In this document: piece after piece, positions 46,409-57,413 of the stretch
How the letters are laid out: each line of letters starts with the position of its first letter
Position numbering within the stretch: position 1 is the stretch's first letter
Source of the DNA: Terana coerulea
Lineage: Eukaryota; Basidiomycota; Agaricomycetes; Polyporales; Phanerochaetaceae
Assembly (NCBI GenBank): GCA_024811115.1
Contig: JAKOGH010001195.1
Coordinates: 620,001-684,000, forward strand
Reading direction: 5' to 3'
Length of the DNA: 64,000 nt
Program-made: the position numbers and the translations under genes
Notes under the pieces: model-generated
Database searches by the model: none
Told to the model about the DNA's origin: nothing
The model's input: the letters and a program-made list of their open reading frames with translations, nothing else

Positions 46409-47434
46409 ATGGCGCTTTCCGAGTCTCAGCAGATAACGAAAGCGGTGCTATCCCACCTATGGCTGGTAGTGCCTGCTGGAATTATAATGCTTCTCATTCT
46501 GTTCATTGGGTGCCGCTGCTATTGGAGATCGAGAAGACGCAGAGCGCTGGGCTATCCTACGGGTGCGTTTTCTGCACCGTAATTGTGACTAACACGATCT
46601 CAACATGCGTTTTGCGAAGGCTTTTCGCATTCCCAACTTGAACACGGGTACGACAGCAAGATCGCAAGCATCCTCCCGCTCGTCGCGGCAGACTACAAGT
46701 CGCACGACATACCGAAAGGAGAAGCAGGGCCGCAGGCAGGCGTCCCAGTGGAGGTGGCGGAGGACATCGTCGAGGTGGATGTCTTCCCGCAACCCCACTC
46801 GCGCCCCCACGCACGGACCCACAAACCACCACCCCCGCTGCAAGTCCCGCCCCCGTCCCGCGCGCAGCTCATGGAGCGTCGCACGCCGCGCCGACCGTCG
46901 CCGCTGCGCCTCGTCGCGCAGGCGCCCGCCGAGCCGCTGGCGTGGGACACCGCGGCGCTGCTCCAGCACGCCGCGCCGTCGCCGGCCGCGACGTCCACGA
47001 GCCTCGCGGCCGTGTACGCGGAGTCGGTGCCCGAGGCGGCGACGGACGACCTGGAGGCGTTGGTGGGTGCGTACGAGGACGGCACGGCGCATGCGTACAC
47101 GAGCGGGCCGCAGCGGAAGAAGCGGGCGAGGAGGAGCTACGGGCATGAGCCGGTGCCGCTCAAAGAGTTACCTTCGCCGCCGCCGAGTGCCAGGTACCCC
47201 GCCGAGAAGCGGCCTTCTGGTGTCCCCGTCCCGTATGACGCTCACTCGTCCCACAACGTTGCGCCGTACCGTACAGAGCAGGGAGCAGAAAGAGAGGCGT
47301 GGCGGCGGGCGAGGGATGGTGAGGTGCGGTTGGACGGCCACGGGTTGAACGGAACCCACCACAGGGCACCTTCGTCTGCGCGTTCCGCTGGCGCTCGTAC
47401 TCAACCTCCGCCGTACGACGAGTATTACGCTTGA
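46409..47434 (+). CDS. single-pass membrane protein with long disordered tail
   Basis: Exon 1 (46409-46562) encodes MALSESQQITKAVLSHLW, then one hydrophobic helix (LVVPAGIIMLLILFIGC) and a basic stop-transfer stretch (YWRSRRRRALGYP), so the tail should face the cytoplasm. A 57-base intron leads to exon 2 (46620-47434), open without breaks. It starts FSHSQLEHGYDSKIASILPL and continues with a tail rich in Pro, Ala, Arg and Ser, with PPPP and RPSP motifs and a basic QRKKRARRSYGHE patch, ending PPPYDEYYA. The PPPY near the C terminus is a PY motif that could bind WW-domain ubiquitin ligases. No enzymatic domain and no named family is seen. Coding GC in exon 2 is clearly above its surroundings. 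Confidence 0.65.
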
Positions 47435-47672
47435 CTTCTTCCGTGTTATTAGACCCGGACCCAGACCCATTGATACCGTCGAGACGCTAGAACTGGGACA
47501 TACCACTTGTACGCTATCTGCTTTGTATTTTTCTTGAGCTTCAGAAATGCGGATGTGTATTATGAGGTGATATGGATACAGCCGGGGATTGTGATCTATT
47601 ATACAGACAGATACTGGGAAAGAGGACTAGCAGGGTATCAGTACGAAGGCTTCGATGCAGCGGCGGGACTAG

Positions 47673-48654
47673 TTACTTCGACTCTTTCTGTGGCTCGTGA
47701 CCCAGACGCTTTTCAAGCTTGTTGAACTCTTCCAGAGCAATCTCTTCCTCCTGATCCAGTATCTGGCGGGCTATCATCAGCTTGACAATGCAACACGCAG
47801 AGGTGTACACATACCTGCTCCACCCCCTGCACCTCCGGGATATAGTGCATCAGCATCCGCTCAATCCCACTCTTGAGCGTCACCGTGCTCGAGTCGCACC
47901 CCCGGCAGCTGCCCTTGAGCTTCACCTGCACGACGCCCGCGTCCGTGAAGCCGCGGTACTCGATGTCGCCGCCGTCCTCCTGTATCGCGGGCCGCACGCG
48001 CGTGTCGAGCAGCTCCTTGATCATCGCGACCGTCTCCGAGTCGCTGTCGAGGATGCGCGTGTCCTGCGGGCCCGCGGCCGCGCGGTCCGCCTCCGAGCGG
48101 AAGAGCGGCGCCGCGCCGGCGGCGAAGTGCTCCATGAGCGTGCTGTACACCTCGGGCTTGACGACCGCCCACGCCGTGCCTGCGTCCTTTGGAGACCGTG
48201 ACGAAGTCCGGGCCGTAGAACACGGCGGTGACGCCGTCGATGCCCATGAGCCGCACGGCGAGCGGCGACGCGAGCGCGGACTTGAGGTCGAGGAACTCGG
48301 CGCTGCCGTCTTCCATGACTGGCACGCCTGGGATGAACTTCAGGGAGTCTTCGTTTGGTGTGGTCTCGGTTTGGATGAACATGGACCGGGCTAGTCTCGC
48401 GTCAGCTCAATGCTTGTTTTCGTGCCGGACTGTGTGAGTTGCGTACATTGCATTGGCCTTTCAAAAGACGATGACGGATGTGTGCGTCGCGCAGACGCGG
48501 TTGCGAGTGTTGGGCCGTGCGCAAGGAGAGCATTTCGTGGAATGGTGGAGGACAGATGCCTAACGGCCGCGATATTTCGTGAGGCGAAGCGACCGGCTGT
48601 CAATGCCTGCTTCGCTGTTGATGTTGTCCTTGCAAGTAGCCTTGACGAGGACAT
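47673..48654 (-). CDS. NFU1: NFU1 iron-sulfur cluster scaffold, mitochondrial
   Basis: NFU1 delivers 4Fe-4S clusters to mitochondrial targets such as lipoate synthase. The N terminus (MSSSRLLARTTSTAKQALTA) is Arg/Ser-rich without acids, a matrix targeting sequence. After an intron (about 48397-48450) comes MFIQTETTPNEDSLKFIPGV, the start of the Nfu N domain, with AVRLMGIDGVTAVFYGPDFV. The NifU-like C-terminal domain has IKELLDTRVRPAIQEDGGDI and the cluster-binding CRGCDSS (CxxC). A last intron leads to ILDQEEEIALEEFNKLEKRL and the stop at 47673-47675. One extra base at 48186-48187 breaks the frame between FVTVSK and DAGTAWAV; both halves are fully conserved. Length after correction is normal for fungal NFU1. 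Confidence 0.9.
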
Positions 48655-48990
48655 TTTGGTGAGTAGGAGGTAGTGGAGGTAGTGAGCAAAGCCGCAGACC
48701 AGCGCAAGCCGGGTGAGTCGCCGTCCGGCTTACACACAAGCCCTATCTTAGGGGTTGACACGGGCGTCTGGCGGAAAGTGCGCTTTGATGGCGGGAAGTA
48801 GCCGCCGAACCCGCCTTTGTGGCGCACGCCGATCTCCCAGTCTGACGCAGACTGACCGCCGGCACACAGTGACACAGCATTCACCTACTTTGGCAGGGAA
48901 CTTCCCGACTGTCTACTATGCAGAACTGTCTTTCTTTGTGAATGTCACGCTCTACTACACTGCACCAACCAGTCCGACCTGAAGCCCAAC

Positions 48991-49989
48991 TCAAGCCGCT
49001 GCTCCCTTCTCAAAATCCGGTTCGTTGTGTAGAGGTCTCCAAACCCCAGCATCAACATCTTTCTTAATCGCCTTGACCACCTCCTCGTCCGGCTCGTACG
49101 CAAAATAATTGGTTTCCTTACCCCATTGCTCTTCCTCCTCTGTGGACTCCCGGCCTATAACACCGTTGCGATAGGGATAGCGGCCGAACTTGCGGATGAT
49201 GGGGGTGTGGACAAGGAAGAGGCGGAACACGTAAAACATGTATTCCTGGAGAGTGGTGCCTTTGTGAACGGGGGCTTGGAAGAGAAGCCTGGAGAAAGCG
49301 AGTACGTCCTTTGAATCCTCCTCCAACGTCTTCCGGTTCGGATCCTTCGACCCGATGTGCTCCTCGATCTCCTGCCGCCATTCCTCGTGGATCTTCAGCT
49401 GCAGCTCCTGGTCCTCGATGTCCTCCGAGTGCACGAGCGGCGCAAGGAACCAGATGCGCGCGGACATTGCGTAGTCGAAGCTCCAGCCCTGCGCCGTCAT
49501 CCGCGCGATGATGTCCGGCCGCTGCGCCGCGGGCAGCGCGAAGAGCGCACGGACGAGCTTGCCCGCCGCGAGGTCGAAGTAGCTGTTCACGTACCGCTTG
49601 TTCGTCCCGCGGAAGACCGCGCGCGGGGCCTGGTCGAACAGCATCAGGAGGCCCAGGGCCTGCCCGGGGAAGTCCACCGCGTCCGGGGGACGGGAGGAAC
49701 GCCATCAAGTCCGGGAGGTGCGCGACGCCGAGCGTGGAGATGGGCTGGAGCGCGGCGTGGAACGCGGCCTTGTAGTGCGCGGCGCTGATGTCGGGCTCGC
49801 CGCCGAAGTAGAGCTTCGTCACGGCGGTCCAGTCGAGCGGCTTGTCCTCGGGGAACGGAATCGCCGTGCGGCGGTACGCGTCGAGCAGCTCGGGCGTGAG
49901 GATTTTCGAAAGGTCGATAGGAGACTGGGTTTCAATGTTCGTGTCAGCCAAGCTTGCACTACTTGCTCAGTGGATTATGCGCTTACCAT
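48991..49989 (-). CDS. DUF924 family protein, copy 3
   Basis: The ATG at 49987-49989 is followed at once by a donor (GTAAGCGC); splicing to the CAG at about 49926 gives M-SPIDLSKILTPELLDAYRR, parallel to copies 1 and 2. An alternative start at 49951 inside this intron (MADTNIETQ) would also be open. Conserved segments are AAHYKAAFHAALQPISTLGV, DFPGQALGLLMLFDQAPRAV, FRGTNKRYVNSYFDLAAGKL, FLAPLVHSEDIEDQELQL and THTPIIRKFGRYPYRNGV-like VHTPIIRKFGRYPYRNGVIG, ending DFEKGAAA. One extra base at about 49683-49684 shifts the frame between FLPSP and DAVDFPG. The gene opens module 2: peptide gene and seven-helix gene follow on the same strand. Function is unknown. Confidence 0.87.
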
Positions 49990-50483
49990 AGTGCTTTCGT
50001 CGGGTTGGGACGGTTGGCGACTCAGAATGCCACCCATGAGCAGGGTCGGCGCCTCTTCCGCTTTGGAGGAAAGAGTTGCGTTTGACTGCTGCGAGCAGTT
50101 GTGAACGCCTGTGGATGATGCATTATGAACCCACTTAGACTCGATTTCAAACAGCTTCGCTGCCACATGGTTGGCAGATCTATCATGTCTCATCCAGTGG
50201 GGCGGACTGACTGCGATCATTTCACAGATCTGGGATTTGCCGGTTTACGACAATGCACCGAACTCCATGCGCAGGGAGCCATGCTTGAACGCGCAGTAGA
50301 ACGTGAGTACTTCACTCCATCTCTAGTTTTTGCTGTTGACCATGAACAAAGCATCCATGAAAGCCAATGAAATTATAACCCCTCTCAAGTCCCTTGCTTC
50401 TTACTTCGCCACTTCAGGTACAACATTAGGGTATCCGTCCTGTCCCGTCCTCCGCCGTGGCAATTACACTGCATCTCGTTCGC

Positions 50484-50779
50484 TCATGGAGTCGCTGTTG
50501 CTGCCGGCACGGGAGTGAAGTCACCGATTGTGAGGTGAGCGTGGTCATTGAGGATGTGGGCGCGCTCTGCTCATGCATTAACTCATTGCAGACAAGTACG
50601 AGTCAGTCCTTCGGTAGCTTACCGTTGAGCACCTGCAGACCGGCACCTGTGAACATGTTGTCAGACGTCTGTCGATGGCAGACACGAGAAGAGTCGAGCT
50701 TACCTCCGAGCGGAGCGGGCGCTGCGCAGGCTGAAACAGCGAAGAGCAGGAAGACAAATCCGAGGAAGGAGGTCTGCAT
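50484..50779 (-). CDS. small secreted peptide precursor, module 2
   Basis: This is the third member of the peptide family. Exon 1 (from 50779) encodes a signal peptide (MQTSFLGFVFLLFAVSACAA) and PAPLG. A first intron sits at the same codon phase as in the module 1 genes. A 24-base exon encodes GAGLQVLN, and after a second intron (acceptor at about 50570) the last exon reads ERAHILNDHAHLTIGDFTPV and ends PAATATP (stop 50484-50486). The VLN-ER..ILND.HAHLTI pattern aligns with VLERSGQILSGAHVHTTI of the copy at 8.6 kb. The mature peptide has no Cys and no CaaX box. TATATATA lies 64 bases upstream of the ATG. The neighbours are DUF924 copy 3 and the seven-helix gene, as in module 1. Confidence 0.65.
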
Positions 50780-50842
50780 TTTATCCTTGTAACGAAAGGT
50801 GGGTAGGACGTTGCAATGCTGCCCACAACACCCGTGGAGGGG

Positions 50843-50850
50843 TATATATA
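50843..50850 (-). promoter_or_regulatory. TATA box of the module 2 peptide gene
   Basis: TATATATA lies 64 bases upstream of the ATG at 50779, at the same distance range as in the two module 1 peptide genes. Confidence 0.6.
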
Positions 50851-51895
50851 CGTGCTCACGGGGATCATTTGTTGGCGCTAGGTTATATCTTGGCCGCCGG
50901 TACAATGGACCATGAGGACGGGAATGCCCTCCGTGATTGTGACAACGATCCATCTGGAGAACTTCTGCGTCCGCGCCGCCCAGATCCTATGCCGGGGCTG
51001 TGGGTACACGCCCTCCATCTCCTCCACCCCCGTCGGTCAAACCCAACTATCTGTGGAACCTTCTGAGGCCCGGAGTTGCACCTTGGCATCGGGAAGAAGT
51101 ACACCCGCTTGAGGCTTTTCTCATGGCGTGCCCCCACCCGCTTTCACGAGGCCTGATTTCCACCTGGCGCAAACGCGCGTGTAAGACAATACTGTGTAGC
51201 CGCGTGCCCCAGGCCTGCAGGGCTGAAGGATTGTGTGCTCATAGCGAGTCATGGCGGTCCGCTGCGCACGTCATCAATGTTCAGAGCACCGCCACCAGTG
51301 CTCAATCTGCATGTCGCGCCGCTGTGTAGCTTTGTGGCACTGCGATGCTGGGCGGCATCCGGGCGGCCGAGGCGGATCACGGCACCAGCCTTGGTATCTT
51401 ACCTGCCATGCGCATACCGCCTGCGCGCAACAATATTAACGGACGAACTATCGCTCGTGTACGTCTTCTTTGATTGTACTATCATGATGCATACGCAGGC
51501 CTACATGGAACGTGAGATTATAAGCACAAAGAGGTAAATCTGACCGCCGTAATCGCAGGTGGAGGGAAGGTTTGCATTGCTCAGGTTTGTTCATCTTGAT
51601 GCGCTGGATCCGGAGTGTTGTGCTCGCGAAAGCCGCGCAGTGACATTTTGAATGCGCTCTGTAAGATGCGAGCTACACAAACGCGGATAGCAGTGCTGTT
51701 GCACATGCTCCTTTGCTCTATCGTGGAGTTTGGGCTGATGTACGAGCGACGCTCACACGCTGTCTTTTCCATTAATGAGCCGAAGAGTGTAGACTAGAAA
51801 GCTACTGGGGGTAGTAATACACTATTTGCCATACACAGTGACGACGGAGCACTTGCATTACACTGGACCGGGGCGTCGAAGGACTGTACGTCATG
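50851..51895. other. spacer in module 2, no supported gene
   Basis: Open frames up to about 110 codons on both strands have no recognisable domain. The spacer corresponds in position to 10.3-11.8 kb of module 1. Confidence 0.45.
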
Positions 51896-53101
51896 TCAAA
51901 CAGCAGTGTCCTCCACATCCTCGGATTTGATCCCACCTTCGGATGGCTGGTGTTTCGGGAGCCGGATGTCACTACCGGACTTCAATCCGATGTTGCGTTC
52001 CACAGAGTCGTATGCAGTCGAGGGCTCGTCACCGCCGCGCGTGCCGCCAGGCTGGAAAGAGAAGCCAGTCCCAGCAGCACTGAGCTGAAAGGTTTCCTGG
52101 GCAGACAATCCTAGCCCGACCTGTATGATGATCAACGTTGGAGCGATACCCTGGGAAAGGAACTCAGTAGCAAACTGAAATGACAGCTGCGGAAAACTCA
52201 CATAGATCTGGACAGCGATCAGAGACACGAGAGTCGTTGCGGCATTCCCGACCGCAAATACAGCCAGGAAGACGAGCTGTACGACGAAATATAACGCTCC
52301 GGACTCGACCATGATAACGGTCGCTTTGAAAGCAACAGACCGTCGGCCATGCAGCTCCGAGATGGAGCACTCTTCTGTCCCTCGTGACATGTACCAGATC
52401 CTCCCGGCAATGAGAGCCGTCAGGATGAAGTTGGCGCACAGAGGCAAGACATACGCCGCTAGGACAAGGGGTTCGATGGCCGGCGGTGGTGAGATCCCGG
52501 TCGGGTCCGTCTCTATAGTCAGTCTTGCCGCTGCGCAGAAGCAGGCTATAGAGAGGTTAGCACCGCGCTCGAGGCTTCACACAAAACGGGCCGTACCAGG
52601 CGCGGCGGTAGCCGCCAGAAAGGGCAGAGCGACGACTCGGTAGCTCCGGCCCCAGATGTGCCAGCAGCGGTAGATCAGGACGACTTCTCCGATGAAGTCC
52701 GTGAGGGAGATGAGAATATCAGCTCCTGTTCCAGCAGGAGTCTCGCCCGCATATCCTATCACACCGGAAGACCCCTACCGGACAGATAAATTTATAGAAG
52801 ACGGAAGGACGGAGCGCGCCTCACCAGTATGTTATAATACCCATTGAAGGTGATACCAAAATGGGTTGTCGCACAAGCAAATAGGAAGCAGTTCGTGCAG
52901 ACGAAGAATGCGCAGTGTGAACCCGACGAGTACTTTGACCACCGGGTCAAAGCGATCGATACCAGGAAGAGCATGCAGTACATCCCTGGGTTCCGCGGTT
53001 CGTCATCAAGGCGTAGATCCGTTACGTATGATTGGCTCACCGTACAACACGGCCTCGCATCCGAAGCCGATGAGGGCATCTATGTTCGCGGTGAGCTGCA
53101 T
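51896..53101 (-). CDS. seven-transmembrane (GPCR-like) protein, copy 2
   Basis: The start MQLTANIDALIGFGCEAVLY is as in copy 1. Introns lie at about 52982-53036, 52757-52824, 52553-52595 and 52142-52202. Seven hydrophobic segments: FGCEAVLYGMYCMLFLVSIA; FFVCTNCFLFACATTHFGI; LISLTDFIGEVVLIYRCWHI; VVALPFLAATAAPG; LVLAAYVLPLCANFILTALI; ATVIMVESGALYFVVQLVFL; and LVSLIAVQIYV joined to GIAPTLIIIQVGLGLS. The loop after helix 5 contains GRIWYMSR. The C-terminal tail is hydrophilic and acidic (IKSEDVEDTAV at the end) with several Ser. The frame is intact, so it is the better reference for copy 1. Topology resembles a G-protein-coupled receptor, but no known receptor class matches and signalling is inferred only from shape and neighbours. 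Confidence 0.85.
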
Positions 53102-54451
53102 GTGAACTGGCTGCGAGAGGGCGGTGGGCGACGCGGGCGCAGTAGAAAGCCTCCGGGCTATATGACCACAGACACACCGTTTCTGAGGCCGGCGGTCCTG
53201 ACACACGACGTGATGGGACCGACAGACGCATATGCTATACGACACAATGCGATTCGCGCCAGGGCAGCCGCTCCCACGCTATGCCCAACGCCGCGGGCGA
53301 CCGGCCCCACTTACTTACGCATGTTTGACTGTTCGGTTCCCCGTCGGCGCCACGACACAGCTGGTATATACCGTACGATACGACGGCTTTGCTTGATGTG
53401 CGGTCCATGATGTGAGTACTTCCTGTCAGGACGCTGGCAGATGCACAGCTGTCCATCAATATTCCTCTTACACCTTGTTCTGCGGGACGCGGGCGCGGCA
53501 CGGTGAGACAACGTGTAGCATATGCAAAGCAACGGAGCGACTTACATTCCATCAACTTCGCCGGAAGATTGCACGCGCAAGGATTGAATGATATGAAAGA
53601 AAACGGAGGGTCTTTGTTTTCATGCGCTCCGTGCTTATAGTGGAAGGCTAAAGCAAAACCTCTATTGCTCTGGTGCCCAGGAAATCACAGGTCCACCGTT
53701 AGGTCCAATGATGATAGCGCCGCAAGGCACGTACGGCAACCATGGGAGATTCAGGGTAGTACAAGGTAGAACACTTCCCGAGTAAAGACCAACCACTTTC
53801 GCAATTTACTTTCATCAGACCCTATGTTCACTTTTGGAGCTTGCAAGCGGGTGGGGCGTGCAACAGTGACGGCCCATCTGACGTCGGGTTATCAAACCCG
53901 TCGCTGCTGTTTGGACCGCACCAATAGTAAACACGATTTCCGAGCAACAAGGAAGGGGAAAGGCGATGTAATGATTGCTTGGGAGCCACAGAGCCGCTGT
54001 ATTGATGCCAGCTCTCATTGCGTTAGCTCATAAAATGGACGACGAAGTAAACCGGTAGGACAACTCACGAGTAAGCCTTGCCGGCGCCGCTCCCGGTAAA
54101 TGGCGGGAATTTTCGGATTAGAGAAGTGTAAGAAGTGGTCCAGAAGAGTCCCCAATATGTACTTTTTGGGCGGTAACCTGTGGTTATGTCCCGTTCGCCC
54201 TGTGCGGAAGTCAAAGTCAGGCAACGTTCAAGTTCAACGTCAACTTCAGTCTGCCAGGAAGTGACGGTGGCGATTAGGGCGTCCATTGGCTCGACTAGAT
54301 ACGTGTCGGCTCCGCCGACAAAAAACCTGCTTGGGTTTGTACAGGTGTAAACGTGTGCTGATTAAGCAGGACGACGGCGAGGAAGGGAACGGCCGTGGGA
54401 AAGAATGGGCGTCAGGCAAATGCCGGTAGGACGAAAAGTGGCTTCACATTA
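53102..54451. other. intergenic stretch upstream of the seven-helix gene
   Basis: No gene is supported. A minus-strand ATG at about 53620 followed by a hydrophobic-leaning leader and a GTAAGTCGCTCC donor resembles the exon 1 layout of the peptide genes, but its frame closes at a stop. It may be a decayed fourth peptide gene. Confidence 0.4.
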
Positions 54452-55057
54452 CAGCACCTTTTGAAATTATACGGAATCGCGCTCGAGCTCTCGCGGCGGG
54501 CGCTTTATTCGGGTGTTGCCGGGATTTGATGTACGCACCATATATAGCACTGCGATCATAGGCAAGGCTAGGCCCATTGCTCATTCCGGCTCGTCAGCGA
54601 CCGTACACACCAAGAAATACACCCAGCTACTTTTGATTGACATAATGGGATAATGGACATGGCTTGCATTAACAAAAGTGCTGCAGAGTTTGAGTACCAA
54701 GGTCTTTTAGCCCTACAGCCTCACCCCAACCAGCGCCAACCTCGCGCAGTCAGCTACTAACTGTGCGAGAAACTGTGCGAGATGTGTGTTTTCATGGCTA
54801 ATGTGATCACACTAATGCTAAGAATATAAGACACAGACTTCCGAGGCCCAACAGATACATTGTCAAGCAAATGTGAGTAATGTAACTGAGGTTCACGGTG
54901 GTTGACCAAGATTCAAAGGGCTGCCGGCTCAGGCTATGAAGGGATGCCGGTGATGCCATTGCCACATATGGTGGCTACATCAGAGCACGGCAACGCCCGG
55001 GGAAGGCGCCCGCCGCGAGAGCTCGAGCGCGATTCCGTATAATTTCAAAAGGTGCTG
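54452..55057. mobile_element. MITE E, copy 2 (606 bp), TA target duplication
   Basis: Second copy of the element at 33637-34250, in the same orientation, flanked by TA (54450-54451 and 55058-55059). Terminal repeats CAGCACCTTTTGAAATTATA and its inverse are intact. The two copies differ by scattered substitutions and small indels. It ends 191 bases before the ALG1 start codon. Confidence 0.88.
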
Positions 55058-55248
55058 TAAAGGTTTCACAGTTACCTTGCAAGCAAGGTGATGCAATCAC
55101 GGCAATCAGCGGAGCGTTATAGACGCTTGTGCCACCATGCCGCCCGCCGTGAATGGTCGCCACCCCAGCCTCGACCCGCCCCTCCTCATCACAATTCATC
55201 TTGTTTCAACTCGCACCTGCATGCTCTCATAATAGTGGATATTCAAGC

Positions 55249-57290
55249 ATGGATACCTCAGCGATTGTCACAATCGTTGCCGCACTCGCACTCGGATATG
55301 TTTTCATCGGAACACTCCTCAAGTCGCGTGAGAGGCCTTTGCTTCGCTCCATTGCGATTCTTGTGTTGGGCGACATTGGGAGGAGTCCTCGGATGATGTA
55401 TCATGCCGAGAGCTTTGCTAGTCTTGGGTTTGAGACCTATCTAATTGGGAATAAAGGTGAGTTTTCTTACACTCTCATAAAGCGTACTGAGTGACATGGC
55501 AGTAGGAAGCAGCCTGATACCTTCATTGCGGTCGTCACCAAATGTCCGGGTTCTATACCTTCCAAACTCTCCGAAGCCTATACCCGGGATTCCTTTCCTT
55601 GTGGCTGCACCTCGCAAAGTCCTGTTACAAGTCATCGCTATACTTGAAGCCCTCTTAATCCGTGTCAAACATCCGCCGGAGTTCATACTTGTGCAGGTCT
55701 GTGTTCTCTGTGCGGTTGACCTCAAACATATTTATCAACTGCTGTTGGTATCGAAAGCAAGAATCCTCCCAGCATCCCTACGTTGGCGCTGGTCTGGTTG
55801 GTTAGCTGTATCACTGGAAGCAAAGTCATTATCGACTGGCACAACCTTGGGTATAGCATTCTTGCTTTGAAGCTGGGAAAGGCCCACCCACTTGTCAAAG
55901 TTGCGAAATGGTAAGTTTGCGCTGCTCTGCCCCTACCTCTACACTATTTTCTGTGATTGTAACCGTTGGCTGCTTCTAGGTTTGAAGCCAAACTTTGGTC
56001 GTTCAGCCTTTGCGCATCTATTCGTCACGAAAGCGATGCATGATCACCTTGTTGAAGAGTGGCACCTTCGTGGGCTCAAAGTGGTGTTGCACGATAGGCC
56101 TCCATCACACTTCCATCGCGCTTCGCCTTCAGAAATTCACCAGGCAAGCATATGACTATGTATGCGGTAGTACTCCCGCTGATTATCTCAATGACATCTC
56201 TTAGCTTTTTCTTATGTTGTCGCCATCTCTCCAGAAACGATCCCTTACTTCCTTCCTCCCTGAATGGTCGACACCCCAATCCACCCCTTCACTCATGTCA
56301 CTGCGGACCACAACACGTCGGATGAGAAAGTTCACGTCCTACTCCCTGACCTACTGGATCACGACTACATGCCCTCGTTACGTGCGGCTCGCCCTGTACT
56401 TCTGGTCTCAAGCACCTCCTGGACACCAGACGAAGACTTTGGTATGCTCCTCGAAGCTTTGACGTTGTACGAGCAGAAAGCGAACGCCTGCAGGTGGAAG
56501 GCTGCCCAAGGTGCTCATGGTGGTCACGGGAAAGGGCCCAGATAGAGAAAAATACATGAAGAGGGTGGAGTCGTTGCAGAACGGCGGAAACGACGTTGCC
56601 GGGTGGCAGTACGTGCGGTGCATCAGTCTATGGCTGGAGGCGGCCGACTATCCTACAATGCTAGGTGAGTGGGCCCTTATTCACACCCTGTCGATGCTGA
56701 GCTGCACCGCGACAGGCTCGGCCGATCTTGGCATTTCGCTGCACTCAAGCTCTTCTGCGCTCGACCTGCCCATGAAAGTCGTCGACATGTTTGGTTGTGG
56801 TCTGCCGGTCTGTGCACTCGATTTTCCTTGGTGAGAAGGAAGCACGATCCCCGTATCTTCATTTGCTCATTCACTTCCATCAGTCTCAACGAACTCGTCA
56901 GGGACGGCGTTGAATGGACTAGTCTTCTCCAATGCACATCAGCTGGCCTCGCAACTCGAGGTAGGAATGCAGTTGTCATAACCCTTCAACGCGACTGATG
57001 TTTGGCCGCAGAGTCTTCTCACGAGCTTCCCCTCATCCCCAGCTCTCGAAACTCTACGTCGCTCATTACAACGCAACACGTCTATCGACTCCAGTCGGAC
57101 CTCAACTCACAGCCTGCGTTCTCCCAACTCACCGAGCGCAGAAGCCGATTCGCACTCCTGGGCAGGTCGGCAGTCAGAGGCGGAAAGTACGGATGCAGAG
57201 GAATGGGAATGGTGCTCATGGTCCCAGAACTGGGATCGGGTGATGCAGCCTCTTCTGCTATCGGACGTGCATTATACAAATGAAAACTAG
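55249..57290 (+). CDS. ALG1: ALG1 beta-1,4-mannosyltransferase
   Basis: ALG1 adds the first mannose to dolichol-linked GlcNAc2 on the cytosolic face of the ER during N-glycan assembly. The N terminus [20 protein letters not shown] is a membrane anchor. [20 protein letters not shown] is the family hallmark. Introns at about 55456-55502, 55696-55770, 55911-55980, 56144-56204, 56665-56727, 56834-56882 and 56960-57011 divide the rest. [32 protein letters not shown] and [12 protein letters not shown] follow, then the GT1 donor-site region [19 protein letters not shown] with [16 protein letters not shown] and [16 protein letters not shown]. The end is [14 protein letters not shown] plus six residues. 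At least four single-base breaks (about 55988-55993, 56266, 56485, 56911) interrupt otherwise conserved protein. Confidence 0.87.
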
Positions 57291-57413
57291 GGGTACAGTG
57301 AACACGACGGCTAGAACTCTATATAAATGTTACACATGGCAAGCATTACAATTAGGAGACATGCCTACAGATACATTGTTGATGTTATTCTGGAAACACG
57401 AACTGTCAGCAGC

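Noticed and set aside
46605..47348. Long Arg-rich plus-strand frame and Arg-rich minus-strand frames over the same region.
   Set aside because: These are GC-rich shadows of the membrane-protein exon; only the frame joined to the transmembrane exon gives sensible protein.
53540..53640. A fourth peptide gene with an exon 1-like leader and a GTAAGTCGCTCC donor upstream of seven-helix copy 2.
   Set aside because: The frame closes before the donor and no second exon with the HVH.TI motif was found; at most a relic.
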